64,000 nucleotides of DNA from Actinokineospora sp. NBRC 105648. GTDB taxonomy: Bacteria; Actinomycetota; Actinomycetes; Mycobacteriales; Pseudonocardiaceae. The position numbers were made by a program, and so were the translations under genes. The stretch covers positions 80,203-144,202 of the forward strand of contig NZ_BSTR01000014.1 in NCBI RefSeq assembly GCF_030269645.1, in the 5' to 3' direction. Under the pieces are notes generated by a model that searched no databases, had not been told where the DNA came from, and saw only the letters and a list, made by a program, of their open reading frames with translations. Within the stretch, counting starts at the first letter, position 1; each line of letters opens with the position of its first letter. This document shows, piece by piece, positions 24,325-32,664 of this stretch.

Positions 24325-24951
24325 TCAGACGCGCACGCGCGCGTGCAGCTCGGCCAGGCCGCGCAGGAAGGCGTCCAGGGCCAGCTCGAAGCTGTCCGCG
24401 TCGATCTCCTCGGCGTGCTCGCGCAGCCGGTGCGCCTGGTCTAGGTGCGGGTAGCGGTCGAGGTAGACCTGCACGTCGTCCTCGAAGCCGCGGGCGAACG
24501 AGCTCATCGCGGCGCCCAGCACCAGGTACTTGGTGGAGGCGCCGATCATGGTGGCGTAGCGCGGCGGCCAGCCCGCGCCGACCAGGCCGCCGTGCACCGC
24601 GTCCGCGCGCTCCAGCGCCGCCGCGCGCCGGGCCGGGCCCGCGGCGTGCACCGGCACCAGGTTCGGGTGCGCGGCGAGTGCGGCGCGGTAGGAGCGGGCC
24701 CAGGTGCGCAGGCCGCCGACCCAGTCCGCGGCGAAGTCCCCGACGTCCACCGCGGACACGATGTCGTCGGCGACGTCGGCCAGCAGCTCGTCCTTGGTGC
24801 GGTAGTGCGAGTACAGCGAGGGCGCCTGCACGCCGAGGTCGGCGGCGAGCCTGCGCATGGACAGCCCGGCCAGGCCGTCGCGGTCCACCGCGGCCAGCGC
24901 GGCGGCGCGGATGCGGCCGCGGTCGAGCAGCGGGGTTCGGGGCCGTGGCAC
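24325..24951 (-). CDS. TetR family transcriptional regulator with TetR_C-like domain
   Basis: A 208-residue regulator. The N-terminal helix-turn-helix spans about residues 10-55 (GLAGLSMRRLAADLGVQAPSL, then YSHYRTKDELLADV), the arrangement seen in TetR-class proteins with tetracycline-repressor-like C-terminal domains. The longer frame starts at 25029, but GTG 24951 has a GGGAG site about 8 nt upstream and gives the usual basic N-terminus. It is divergent from the acyl-CoA dehydrogenase operon 25059-28497 and probably represses it through the inverted repeat at 25015-25042. It is convergent with the 624-residue unknown gene. Confidence 0.85.
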   Translation of the reverse strand: MPRPRTPLLDRGRIRAAALAAVDRDGLAGLSMRRLAADLGVQAPSLYSHYRTKDELLADVADDIVSAVDVGDFAADWVGGLRTWARSYRAALAAHPNLVPVHAAGPARRAAALERADAVHGGLVGAGWPPRYATMIGASTKYLVLGAAMSSFARGFEDDVQVYLDRYPHLDQAHRLREHAEEIDADSFELALDAFLRGLAELHARVRV

Positions 24952-25014
24952 GCGCGTGTCTCCCAGCTCACCCCCGGCCGCGGGTTGCCGGGGTCGGTGC
25001 GCCGATCCTATCCT

Positions 25015-25042
25015 GAGTAAACCTAACACCGTATGGTTACTC
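25015..25042. promoter_or_regulatory. Candidate TetR operator upstream of acyl-CoA dehydrogenase operon
   Basis: An inverted repeat (gagtaaacc / ggttactc, with one unpaired A) separated by 11 bp lies 17 bp before the ATG at 25059, within the 107-bp divergent region. AACC/GGTT half-sites are common in TetR operators. Its location would block transcription of the operon. Binding is inference. Confidence 0.45.
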
Positions 25043-25058
25043 GGACGGGAGACCAGCG

Positions 25059-26210
25059 ATGGATCTTGCCCTCACCGGCGAGCAGCAGGCCCTATGGGAC
25101 CTGGCCAGGGACTTCATCGACCGGGAGGTCGTGCCCAACGCCGCCGAGTGGGACCGCCGGGAGCAGGTGGACCGGGCGATCGTGGGCAAGCTGGGCGCGG
25201 TCGGCTTCCTGGGGATGACCATCCCCGAGGAGTACGGCGGCTCCGGCGGCGACCACCTGGCCTACTGCCTGATGATGGAGGAGCTGGGCCGGGGCGACTC
25301 GGCGATCCGCGGCATCGTCTCGGTGTCGCTGGGTCTGGTGGGCAAGTCGATCGCCGGTTACGGCTCCGAGGAGCAGAAGCGGCACTGGCTGCCGCGGATC
25401 AGCTCGGGGGAGTCGCTGGCCTGCTTCGGCCTCACCGAGCCCGACACCGGCTCCGACGCGGCCAACCTGTCGACCCGCGCCGTGCGCGATGGTGGGGACT
25501 ACCTGCTGACCGGCTCGAAGATGTTCATCACCAACGGAACGTGGGCCGACCTCGCGCTGATCTTCGCCCGGACCGGCGGCCCCGGCCCGAAGGGGATCAG
25601 CGCCTTCCTGGTGCCCACCGACTCCCCCGGGTTCGAGCACCGGGAGATCAAGGGCAAGCTCGGTCTGCGCGGCCAGTCCACCGGCGAGCTGGTGCTGGAC
25701 GGCGTGCGGGTGCCCGAGAGCGCCCGGTTGGGCGAGGAGGGTGTCGGCTTCAAGGTGGCGATGTCCGCTTTGGACAAGGGCCGGATGTCGGTCGCGGCCG
25801 GGTGCGTCGGGCTGGCCAAGGGCGCGCTGGAGGCCAGCGTCAAGTACTCGACCGAGCGGCTGCAGTTCGGCAAGCCGATCGCGAGTTACCAGCTGGTGCA
25901 AGAGATGCTGGCCGACATGGCGGTCAACACCGACGCCGCGCGACTGCTGGTCTGGCGGGTCGCCGACCTGATCGAGCGCGGCCTGCCCTACGGCACGGCG
26001 GCGTCGATGGCCAAGCTGTACGCCAGCGAGAACGCCGTCAGCGCGGCCAACCTGGCCATCCAGGTGTTCGGCGGCTACGGATACCTCGACGAGTACCCGG
26101 TGGCCAAGTTCCTGCGGGACGCGCGCGTGATGACCCTGTACGAGGGCACCAGCCAGATTCAGAAGCTGCTCATCGGCCGCGCTCTTACCGGGATCAACGC
26201 GTTTGTCTAA
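25059..26210 (+). CDS. Acyl-CoA dehydrogenase (MCAD/SCAD type)
   Basis: A 383-residue FAD enzyme of acyl-CoA oxidation. It shows the signature CFGLTEPDTGSDAANL, KMFITNGTWAD, VFGGYGYLDEYPV and the C-terminal LYEGTSQIQKLLIGR, which places the catalytic Glu at residue 362, in the medium/short-chain arrangement. Early in the protein is GFLGMTIPEEYGGSGG. ATG 25059 is preceded by GGGAG. It is the first gene of an operon with a second dehydrogenase (28 bp later) and a zinc alcohol dehydrogenase, under a divergent TetR gene. Chain-length or branched specificity cannot be read. Confidence 0.9.
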   Translation: MDLALTGEQQALWDLARDFIDREVVPNAAEWDRREQVDRAIVGKLGAVGFLGMTIPEEYGGSGGDHLAYCLMMEELGRGDSAIRGIVSVSLGLVGKSIAGYGSEEQKRHWLPRISSGESLACFGLTEPDTGSDAANLSTRAVRDGGDYLLTGSKMFITNGTWADLALIFARTGGPGPKGISAFLVPTDSPGFEHREIKGKLGLRGQSTGELVLDGVRVPESARLGEEGVGFKVAMSALDKGRMSVAAGCVGLAKGALEASVKYSTERLQFGKPIASYQLVQEMLADMAVNTDAARLLVWRVADLIERGLPYGTAASMAKLYASENAVSAANLAIQVFGGYGYLDEYPVAKFLRDARVMTLYEGTSQIQKLLIGRALTGINAFV

Positions 26211-26238
26211 GAGGCATAAGAGGTCTGAGAGGTGACAT

Positions 26239-27390
26239 GTGGACTTCTCACTGAGCACTGAGGAACGTGAGGTCCGCGACTGGGTGCGTACGTTCGTGCG
26301 CAAGGAGATCCAGCCGTTGGAGCAAGAGGTGCTGCGCCGCGAGCGCGACCACCGGCCGGGTCTTACCGCCGATGAGCTGAAAGCGTTGCAGCTCAAGGCA
26401 AAGGAATCGGGCTTCTGGGGTGTGCAGACGCCCGAGGAGTACGGCGGGATGGGCCTTGGGGCGGTCATGACCGCCCTCTTAGAGGTTGAGCTGGGCCGCT
26501 CGTTCGTACCGTTCAGATTCGGTGGCGCTGCCGACAACATCTTGTTCCAGGCGAACGAGGAGCAGAGACAGCGCTACCTGTTGCCCACCATCGCGGGCGA
26601 CCGCAAGTCGTGCTTCGCCATCACCGAGCCGGGCGCGGGTTCCGACGCGCGCAACATCAAGGCCCGCGCCCACCGCGACGGCACCGACTGGGTCATCAAC
26701 GGCGAGAAGACGTTCATCACCGGCGGCAACGAGGCCGACTTCGCCATGGTGTTCGCGGTGACCGACGAGGGCGTCACCTGCTTCCTGGCCGACCGCGCGC
26801 AGGGCTGGCGCTCCGAGCCGATCGACACCATGGGCGAGTGGGGTCCGGCGGCGCTGGTGTTCGAGGACGTGCGGGTGCCCCAGGAGAACGTGCTCGGCGA
26901 GGTCGGGCGTGGGTTCGACCTGGCTATGGCGTGGATCGGCCGCGGCCGCTACGTGCTTCCCGCCCGCGCGCTCGGCGCGTGCGAACGGTTGGTGGGTATG
27001 GCCATCGAGCACGCGAACAACCGGGTGACCTTCGGCGAGCCGATCGCCAACCGGCAGGCGATCCAGTGGATGCTGGCCGACTCCGCGGTCGAGATCGAGG
27101 CGCTGCGCTGGCTGGTGCTGCACGCGTCGTGGGTGGTCGACCAGGGCGCCGACTCGCGGCACTGGCAGTCGATCGCCAAGCTCTACGGCGGGGTGAAGGC
27201 CAACGAGATCGTCGACCGGGTGCTCCAGGTGCACGGCGGCATGGGCTACACCAGGGAGCTGCCGGTGGAGCGCTGGTACCGGGAGCTGCGGCTGCTGCGG
27301 ATCTACGAGGGCACCGACGAGATCCAGCGCCGGACCATCGCGCGCAACCTGCTCAAGGGGCACGCCGGGGTGTCCGGCACACTCGGCTGA
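26239..27390 (+). CDS. Acyl-CoA dehydrogenase, second of tandem pair
   Basis: A 383-residue paralogue of the preceding gene but clearly diverged. Motifs are FAITEPGAGSDARNIKAR, KTFITGGNEADF, QVHGGMGYTRELPVERWYRE and RIYEGTDEIQRRTIARNL, with the catalytic Glu at about residue 357. The RELPVERWYRELR segment resembles ACAD10/11-like and FadE-type enzymes. The start is GTG 26239, in a region with GAGG upstream (ctgagaggtgacat). Because tandem acyl-CoA dehydrogenases in actinobacteria sometimes assemble as heteromers, the two products could form a mixed complex; that is inference. Confidence 0.88.
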   Translation: MDFSLSTEEREVRDWVRTFVRKEIQPLEQEVLRRERDHRPGLTADELKALQLKAKESGFWGVQTPEEYGGMGLGAVMTALLEVELGRSFVPFRFGGAADNILFQANEEQRQRYLLPTIAGDRKSCFAITEPGAGSDARNIKARAHRDGTDWVINGEKTFITGGNEADFAMVFAVTDEGVTCFLADRAQGWRSEPIDTMGEWGPAALVFEDVRVPQENVLGEVGRGFDLAMAWIGRGRYVLPARALGACERLVGMAIEHANNRVTFGEPIANRQAIQWMLADSAVEIEALRWLVLHASWVVDQGADSRHWQSIAKLYGGVKANEIVDRVLQVHGGMGYTRELPVERWYRELRLLRIYEGTDEIQRRTIARNLLKGHAGVSGTLG

Positions 27391-27417
27391 GCATCCGCTT
27401 CCGAGCTCAGGAGTGAC

Positions 27418-28497
27418 ATGGTCAGGGCCGCTGTGCTGTTCGCGCAGGGTAAGCCGCTGGAGATCACCGACATCACCCTGCCGGACCCGGGCCCGGGTCA
27501 AGTGCGGGTCCGCGTGGCGGCGTCGGGGGTGTGCCACTCGGACCTGTCGCTGGCCAACGGCACGCTGCGGCAGCCGGTCCCGGCGGTCCTCGGGCACGAG
27601 GGGGCGGGCGTCGTGGTCTCGGTCGGCACGGGCGTCACGCGCGTCGGGCCCGGCGACCACGTGCTGCTCAACTGGTCCCCGCCGTGCCGCGAGTGCTGGT
27701 TCTGCTTGGCGGGGGAGCCGTACCTGTGCGAGCGCGCGGCCGACGCGGCCCAGGTCCCGCACGCCGCGCTCGGCGACGGCACGCCGGTGTACCCGGGACT
27801 GGGCACGGGCGCGTTCGCCGAGGAGACGGTCGTGCCCGAGCGGGGCGCGGTGAAGATTCCGTCGGACGTGCCGTTGGAGTCCGCAGCGGTATTGGGCTGC
27901 GCGGTGCTCACGGGCGCGGGCGCGGTGTTCAACACCGCGAAGGTGACCGCGGGGCAGGCCGTCGTGGTGGTCGGTGTCGGCGGGGTGGGGCTGTCGGTCC
28001 TGCAGGCCGCGCGGATCGCGGGGGCGTCGCCGATCATCGCGGTGGACGTGCACGCGGCGAAGGCTGACCTGGCGCTGTCCCAGGGCGCGACGGACTTCGT
28101 GGTCTCCGATGAGAACACGGTCAAGGCCATCCGCGCGCTCACCGGTGGCCGTGGGGCCGATGTCTCCTTCGAGTGCGTCGGCATCCCCACCGCGATCCGC
28201 ACGGCGTGGTCGGCGAGCAGGCGCGGTGGCCACGTGGTGGTCGTCGGGGTCGGCTCGGCCAAGGCGATGGTCGAGTTCAGCGCCCTGGAGCTGTACTGGT
28301 TCGGCCGCACCCTCACCGGCTGCAACTACGGCTCCAGCGACCCGGACATCGACGTGCCCCGCCTGCTCGACCTGCTGGCCGCGGGCGAGCTCGACGTCAG
28401 CGGCCTGGTCACCGCGCACACCGACCTCGACGGCATCGAGGCCGCCTTCGACGACATGCGCCAGGGCCGCGGCGGCCGCACCCTGGTGCGGTTCTGA
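27418..28497 (+). CDS. Zinc-dependent alcohol dehydrogenase (class III/NDMA-type MDR)
   Basis: A 359-residue medium-chain dehydrogenase. The catalytic zinc ligands are Cys39 (GVCHSD), His60-Glu61 (GHEGAGVV) and Cys161 (LGCAVLTG). The structural zinc is held by Cys90, 93, 96 and 104 in PPCRECWFCLAGEPYLC. The NAD-binding loop is VVVVGVGGVGLSVLQ. This matches the mycobacterial AdhB/NDMA-dependent and formaldehyde dehydrogenase branch. It would oxidise an alcohol derived from, or feeding into, the acyl-CoA pathway encoded upstream. ATG 27418 follows AGGAG by 5 nt, 27 bp after the second dehydrogenase, so it is the last gene of the operon. Confidence 0.88.
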   Translation: MVRAAVLFAQGKPLEITDITLPDPGPGQVRVRVAASGVCHSDLSLANGTLRQPVPAVLGHEGAGVVVSVGTGVTRVGPGDHVLLNWSPPCRECWFCLAGEPYLCERAADAAQVPHAALGDGTPVYPGLGTGAFAEETVVPERGAVKIPSDVPLESAAVLGCAVLTGAGAVFNTAKVTAGQAVVVVGVGGVGLSVLQAARIAGASPIIAVDVHAAKADLALSQGATDFVVSDENTVKAIRALTGGRGADVSFECVGIPTAIRTAWSASRRGGHVVVVGVGSAKAMVEFSALELYWFGRTLTGCNYGSSDPDIDVPRLLDLLAAGELDVSGLVTAHTDLDGIEAAFDDMRQGRGGRTLVRF

Positions 28498-28511
28498 ATC
28501 CTGGGACCCCG

Positions 28512-28589
28512 CTGCGGGGGTTGGGCAGTTGCAAGAGGCTGGCGGTAACGTCCTCTTGGCAACTACGCTCAAACCCCCAGTCCCCGCAG
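28512..28589 (+). promoter_or_regulatory. Structured RNA leader upstream of cbiM with alternative pairings
   Basis: The 103-bp gap between the alcohol dehydrogenase and cbiM is almost fully foldable. One form pairs 28516-28522 with 28572-28578, extended by 28527-28532 with 28559-28564 and 28533-28538 with 28552-28557 (one bulged G, 13-nt loop). A competing 8-bp helix pairs 28512-28519 with 28582-28589, ending at the cbiM ribosome site (AGGAGG, 28588-28593). The two share 28516-28519, so they are partly exclusive. It may be a metal- or cofactor-responsive leader, or a plain attenuator. I could not match cobalamin or NiCo riboswitch consensus. Confidence 0.5.
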
Positions 28590-28600
28590 GAGGTGCGCCG

Positions 28601-29296
28601 ATGACGACCTCGGTCGCCATGCACATGAGCGACGGCTTGATCGATACCAAGACGTCGGTGATCTTCATCGGGGTGGCGGTCGTTGGCGTGGCGTTCGCCG
28701 CGGCCCGCGCGCGCAACGACCTCGACGACCGCACCGCGCCGATGGCGGGGCTGGTCGCGGCGTTCGTCTTCGCCACCCAGATGCTGAACTTCCCGGTGCT
28801 GTCCGGGGTCAGCGGCCACCTGCTCGGCGGCGCGCTCGCCTCGATCCTGGTCGGGCCGTGGGTCGGCGCGCTGTGCGTGTCGATCGTGCTGGTCGTGCAG
28901 GCCCTCGTCTTCTCCGACGGCGGCCTGACCGCGCTCGGCGCCAACATCACCAACATGGCCCTGATCGGCACCGCGGCCGGGTTCCTGGTGGCCACCGCGC
29001 TCAAGCGGTTCGCCGCGAGCAAACCGGGGCTGATCGCGGTCGCCTTCGTCGCGGCCCTGGTCAACACCGTGGTCGCCTCGCTGGGCTTCGTCCTGGAGTA
29101 CGCGATCGGCGGCGACCCGCAGTTCCTCGGCGGGGTCACCACCACGATCGTCGGCGTGCACGTGCTCATCGGCATCGGCGAGGGCGTGATCACCGCGCTC
29201 ACCGTCGGCGCGGTCGCCGCCACCCGACCCGACCTCGTCTACCTGCTGCGCGGTACCCGCCGCCCGCTCGAGCTGCGCGAGGAGAGCCCGGCATGA
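28601..29296 (+). CDS. cbiM: Cobalt/nickel ECF transporter S component CbiM
   Basis: A 231-residue membrane protein with about seven helices, the substrate-specific part of a Co2+/Ni2+ energy-coupling-factor transporter. The family motif near the N-terminus is MHMSDGLID (usually MHIPDG), in which the terminal Met, the His and a later His bind the metal. Here six residues (TTSVA after the initiator) precede it if translation starts at 28601, which has a perfect AGGAGG; starting at ATG 28619 would expose the usual Met-His N-terminus but has no ribosome site. Also visible are GVSGHLLGGALASILVGPW and ALGANITNMALIG. It is the first gene of cbiM-PDGLE-cbiQ-cbiO. Confidence 0.9.
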   Translation: MTTSVAMHMSDGLIDTKTSVIFIGVAVVGVAFAAARARNDLDDRTAPMAGLVAAFVFATQMLNFPVLSGVSGHLLGGALASILVGPWVGALCVSIVLVVQALVFSDGGLTALGANITNMALIGTAAGFLVATALKRFAASKPGLIAVAFVAALVNTVVASLGFVLEYAIGGDPQFLGGVTTTIVGVHVLIGIGEGVITALTVGAVAATRPDLVYLLRGTRRPLELREESPA

Positions 29297-29640
29297 CCAC
29301 CACGACCAAGCGCAACACCGGCTTCCTGCTCGCCTTCCTGGCGGTGGCCCTGGTCCTGGCCGGTGTTGTCTCCTACTTCGCCGACCCGAACCCCGACGGC
29401 CTCGACCACGCCACCCAGACCGGGTGCCAGGTGGTCACCTCGGACCAGGGGGAGAGCCTCCAGGGCACCTGCATCGCCCAGAACGCGAAAGCCCACCCCC
29501 TCGCGGGGAGCCCGCTCGCCGACTACGCGGTAGACGGCAACGAGAGCACTACGGGCCTGGCGGGCGTTATCGGTGTCGTCGTCACCGTCACGCTGGCCGG
29601 TGGGCTCTTCTGGCTCTTGCGCAGGCGACCCACCACGTGA
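29293..29640 (+). CDS. cbiN: PDGLE-domain protein (CbiN-like ECF accessory)
   Basis: A 115-residue protein with two membrane helices (about residues 10-28 and 88-108) and an extracytoplasmic loop. Just after the first helix is PNPDGLDHAT, a variant of the PDGLE motif of CbiN/NikN-type accessory subunits. Two Cys residues in the loop (TGCQVV, GTCIAQ) could form a disulfide. It stimulates metal binding by the S component in the better-studied systems. Its ATG overlaps the cbiM stop by four bases and its own stop overlaps the cbiQ GTG. The symbol is by analogy. Confidence 0.8.
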   Translation: MTTTTKRNTGFLLAFLAVALVLAGVVSYFADPNPDGLDHATQTGCQVVTSDQGESLQGTCIAQNAKAHPLAGSPLADYAVDGNESTTGLAGVIGVVVTVTLAGGLFWLLRRRPTT

Positions 29641-30395
29641 GCGCGGGGCACTCTCACCCGCTGCACCGGCCCGGTGACACCCCGGTGCACCGGTTGCCCG
29701 CGCAGGTCAAGATCGTCGCCGCGATCGCCACCGCGCTGTGCGTGGTGTCCACACCGCGCGACCAGTACTGGGCGTTCGGCCTCTACCTGGTCCTGCTGAG
29801 CGCGATCTGGGTGGTCGCGCGCATCCCACCCGGGTGGCTGGCCAAGCGCGCGCTCATCGAGGCGCCGTTCGTCGTCCTGACCTTCGTCCTGCCGTTCATC
29901 GCGGGGGGACCGGAGGTCCACGTGCTGGGCGTCGCGGTGTCCGAGCACGGGCTGCTGACCGGCTGGAACATCCTGGTCAAGGGCACCCTCGGTGTGCTGA
30001 CCTCGCTCACCCTGGCCGCGACCACCTCCCCGGGCGAGCTGATCGTGGGCCTGCAACGCCTGCGCGTGCCCACCATGGTCGTCACCATCGCCACCCTGAT
30101 GCTGCGCTACCTGGAGGTCATCGCCGCCGAGGCCCGCCGGATGCGGCTCGCCCGGATCAGCCGCGGCCACGACCCGCGCTTCCTGTGGCAGGCGGGCGCG
30201 ACCGCGCGCGGGGTTGGCACGTTGTTCATCCGCAGCTACGAGCGCGGCGAGCGCGTGCACCTGGCGATGGTCTCGCGCGGCTGGGTCGGCGCGATGCCCG
30301 ACCACAGCACCCCCGCGCGGGGGATCGCGTGGCTGTCCGGTCTGGCCCTGCCCGGGTTGGCCGCCGTGGTGCTGGGGGTGGCACTGTGGCCGTGA
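29637..30395 (+). CDS. cbiQ: ECF transporter T component CbiQ
   Basis: A 252-residue transmembrane coupling protein with about five helices. The two Ala-Arg-Gly-type coupling segments of ECF T proteins are visible as RRMRLARISRGHD and LAMVSRGWVGAM, which contact the ATPase. The N-terminus is His-rich (SAGHSHPLHRPGD), plausibly cytoplasmic and metal-binding. GTG 29637 overlaps the preceding TGA (GTGA); no other start gives this coupling. It is followed directly by the ATPase gene. Confidence 0.9.
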   Translation: MSAGHSHPLHRPGDTPVHRLPAQVKIVAAIATALCVVSTPRDQYWAFGLYLVLLSAIWVVARIPPGWLAKRALIEAPFVVLTFVLPFIAGGPEVHVLGVAVSEHGLLTGWNILVKGTLGVLTSLTLAATTSPGELIVGLQRLRVPTMVVTIATLMLRYLEVIAAEARRMRLARISRGHDPRFLWQAGATARGVGTLFIRSYERGERVHLAMVSRGWVGAMPDHSTPARGIAWLSGLALPGLAAVVLGVALWP

Positions 30396-31156
30396 TGCCG
30401 CACGCCGTCGAGATCGACACCGCCACGCCGCCGCCCGCGCTGAAGGTCGAACGCCTCGCGTTCGCCTACCCGGATGGCCACCAGGCCCTCTACGGCGTCG
30501 ACCTCCAGGTGGCCGCGGGGGAGCGGGTCGCCGTTCTCGGGCCCAACGGCGCGGGTAAGACCACTCTGGTGCTGCACCTCAACGGAGTGCTGTCCGGTCA
30601 GGGCGTTGTCGAGGTCGCCGGTCTGCCGGTGGTGAAACCGAACCTGCGCGAGATCCGCCGACGGGTGGGCATCGTCTTCCAAGACCCCGACGACCAGCTC
30701 TTCATGCCCACGGTGCGTGAGGACGTCGCGTTCGGACCGGCGAACTTCGGCGTGCGCGGGTCGGATTTGGACGCCCGCGTCGCCCGCGCGCTAGCCGACG
30801 TCGGCATGGCCGAGCACGCCGACCGCTCGCCCATGCACCTCTCCGGCGGCCAGCGCCGTCGGATCGCCCTGGCCACGGTGCTCGCCTGCGACCCGGAGAT
30901 CCTGGTGCTCGACGAGCCCTCGGCCAACCTGGAGCCCCGGGCCCGCCGCGAGCTGGCCGAGGTGCTGCTGACACTCGGGCGCACGATGCTGATGGTCACC
31001 CACGACCTCCCTTACGCGCTGCAACTGTGCCCGCGCTCAGTGCTCATCGACGACGGTGTCATCGTCGCCGACGGGCCCACCCGCGAGCTGCTCGCCGACG
31101 AGGAGCTGCTCGCCGCCCACCGGCTCGAACTTCCTTTCGGGTTCCGCCTCGGCTAG
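30395..31156 (+). CDS. cbiO: ECF transporter ATPase CbiO
   Basis: A 253-residue ABC ATPase that energises the cobalt/nickel transporter. The Walker A motif is GPNGAGKTT, the Q-loop VFQDPDDQLFMPTV, the signature LSGGQRRRIALA, the Walker B ILVLDEPSANLEP and the H-loop VTHDLPYAL. The VFQDPDDQLF segment is typical of CbiO/EcfA. The ATG at 30395 overlaps the cbiQ TGA by one base (TGATG); a GTG three bases earlier is an equally possible start. A single ATPase gene implies a homodimer. Confidence 0.92.
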   Translation: MPHAVEIDTATPPPALKVERLAFAYPDGHQALYGVDLQVAAGERVAVLGPNGAGKTTLVLHLNGVLSGQGVVEVAGLPVVKPNLREIRRRVGIVFQDPDDQLFMPTVREDVAFGPANFGVRGSDLDARVARALADVGMAEHADRSPMHLSGGQRRRIALATVLACDPEILVLDEPSANLEPRARRELAEVLLTLGRTMLMVTHDLPYALQLCPRSVLIDDGVIVADGPTRELLADEELLAAHRLELPFGFRLG

Positions 31157-31189
31157 GGTCGGCCCCACAACCGAATATCGGGCCGCATG

Positions 31190-31375
31190 AGCCGGAACGG
31201 GAGAGCCCTCGACGCGGAGTCGGGGCACCGAAGGAGCAATCTCCCCGCCAATCTCTCAGGTACAGCTACCGTTCCACGCCAGGCCACTCTGGAAAGCAGG
31301 CGCGATCTCGGCGCCTCACCCACGGTGCAAGCCGCTCTGCGGTGAAGCTCTCAGGTGCCATGACAGAGGGGGAGT
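31190..31375 (+). ncRNA. Tandem glycine riboswitch upstream of gcvT
   Basis: Two consecutive glycine aptamers are visible. The first runs from gaacgggagagcc (about 31195) through caccgaaggagcaa and ends with aatctctcaggtaca (31250-31264). The second runs from gttccacgccaggccactctgg through cacccacggtgcaagc and gaagctctcaggtgcc, ending in gacagaggggga (about 31373). The conserved CTCTCAGGT and CACCGAAGG-type cores are the hallmarks of this class. They lie between cbiO and gcvT, with 170 nt to the gcvT ATG as expression platform. In this class glycine binding usually turns on the cleavage operon. Confidence 0.93.
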
Positions 31376-31544
31376 TCCGCGCACTGGATACGTCCATCCA
31401 GGCATTCCCAGGAGCTCCCATGATCCCTGTCCATCCACAATTCGCTCAACCATCCACCGCCCGACCGGTCACGCTGCGCCACGCGTGCCCGGCGTGTCAG
31501 GCTGCGCGAAACACGCCCAGCGCGCCGAAGGAGACCCGACTTCC

Positions 31545-32645
31545 ATGAGCACACCCTCACCCCTGCACGCGGTGCACGAGGCCCTCGGTGCCTCGTTCAC
31601 GGACTTCGCGGGCTGGGCGATGCCGCTGCGCTACGGCAGCGAGCTGGCCGAGCACAAGGCGGTGCGCACCGCGTCCGGCCTGTTCGACCTCAGCCACATG
31701 GGCGAGATCGAGCTGACCGGCCCGCAGGCCGCCGAGGCGCTGAACTTCGCGCTGGTCGGCAAGCTCTCCGCGGTCAAGCCGGGCAAGGCCCGCTATACGA
31801 TGATTTGCGACGAGAGCGGCGGCGTGCTCGATGATCTGGTCGTGTACCGACTCGCGGCCGACAAGTACATGGTGGTGGCCAACGCGTCCAACGCGGCCAC
31901 CGTCGCCGCCGCGCTGCGCGAGCGCGCGGCCGGTTTCGACGTCGAGGTCGCCGACCGCTCCGCCGAGTTGGCGCTGATCGCGGTCCAGGGCCCCACCTCC
32001 GCGGCGATCATCGGCGCGGTCACCGGCGCCGACCTGGAGTCGCTGGCCTACTACGCCAGCGTGCCCGCCACCCTGGCCGGGCACGAGATCCTGTTGGCGC
32101 GCACCGGCTACACCGGTGAGGACGGCTTCGAGGTCTATGTGGACGGCGCGCACGCGCCCGAGGTCTGGCGGGTCCTCACCGAGGCGGGCCAGGAGCACGG
32201 CCTGCTGCCCGCGGGCCTGGCCTGCCGCGACACGCTGCGGCTGGAGGCGGGGATGCCGCTCTACGGCAACGAGCTGACCGCCGACTTCACCCCGTTCGAC
32301 GCCGGTCTGGGCCGGGTCGTCAAGTTCGACAAGCCCGGCGACTTCGTCGGCCGCGCGGCGCTGGAGCGCCGCCGCGACGCCGATGTGGAGACCAAGGTCC
32401 TGGTCGGTCTCGTCGGCAGTGGCAAGCGCGCCCCCCGACACGGGTACTCCGTGGTCGACGGCACCGGCACCGAGGTCGGTACGGTCACCAGCGGCGCCCT
32501 CTCGCCCACTCTCGGCCACCCGATCGCCATGGCGTACGTACCGGTCGCGGTGAGCGAGCCGGGCACCGCGCTGTCGGTCGACATCCGCGGCACGGTGGCC
32601 CCGGTCGAGGTCGTCAAGCTGCCCTTCTACCAGCGTCCCGCCTGA
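31545..32645 (+). CDS. gcvT: Glycine cleavage system T protein (aminomethyltransferase)
   Basis: A 366-residue tetrahydrofolate-dependent enzyme that takes the aminomethyl group from lipoyl-GcvH, releasing ammonia and forming methylene-THF. Family signatures include [13 protein letters not shown] (about residue 45), [15 protein letters not shown] with the folate-contact region, [18 protein letters not shown], and the catalytic Asp region [17 protein letters not shown] 31545 is preceded by AAGGAG. It is the first gene after the tandem glycine riboswitch and is followed 19 bp later by gcvH. The P protein gene is not in the window. Confidence 0.95.
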   Translation: MSTPSPLHAVHEALGASFTDFAGWAMPLRYGSELAEHKAVRTASGLFDLSHMGEIELTGPQAAEALNFALVGKLSAVKPGKARYTMICDESGGVLDDLVVYRLAADKYMVVANASNAATVAAALRERAAGFDVEVADRSAELALIAVQGPTSAAIIGAVTGADLESLAYYASVPATLAGHEILLARTGYTGEDGFEVYVDGAHAPEVWRVLTEAGQEHGLLPAGLACRDTLRLEAGMPLYGNELTADFTPFDAGLGRVVKFDKPGDFVGRAALERRRDADVETKVLVGLVGSGKRAPRHGYSVVDGTGTEVGTVTSGALSPTLGHPIAMAYVPVAVSEPGTALSVDIRGTVAPVEVVKLPFYQRPA

Positions 32646-32664
32646 TCAGGAGATCGAGAAGCAG

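Noticed and set aside
28527..28564. Nur-type nickel operator (TTGCAA half-sites)
   Set aside because: The half-sites TTGCAA and TTGGCAA are present, but the spacing is far larger than the 5 bp of the known box; they fit better as arms of the RNA hairpin.
28512..28589. Cobalamin riboswitch
   Set aside because: The conserved cobalamin-box segments are not present; only helices are clear, so it is reported as an unassigned structured leader.
26479..29223. 914-codon minus-strand frame across the dehydrogenase and cbiM genes
   Set aside because: It is a composition-driven open frame opposite several well-supported plus-strand genes.
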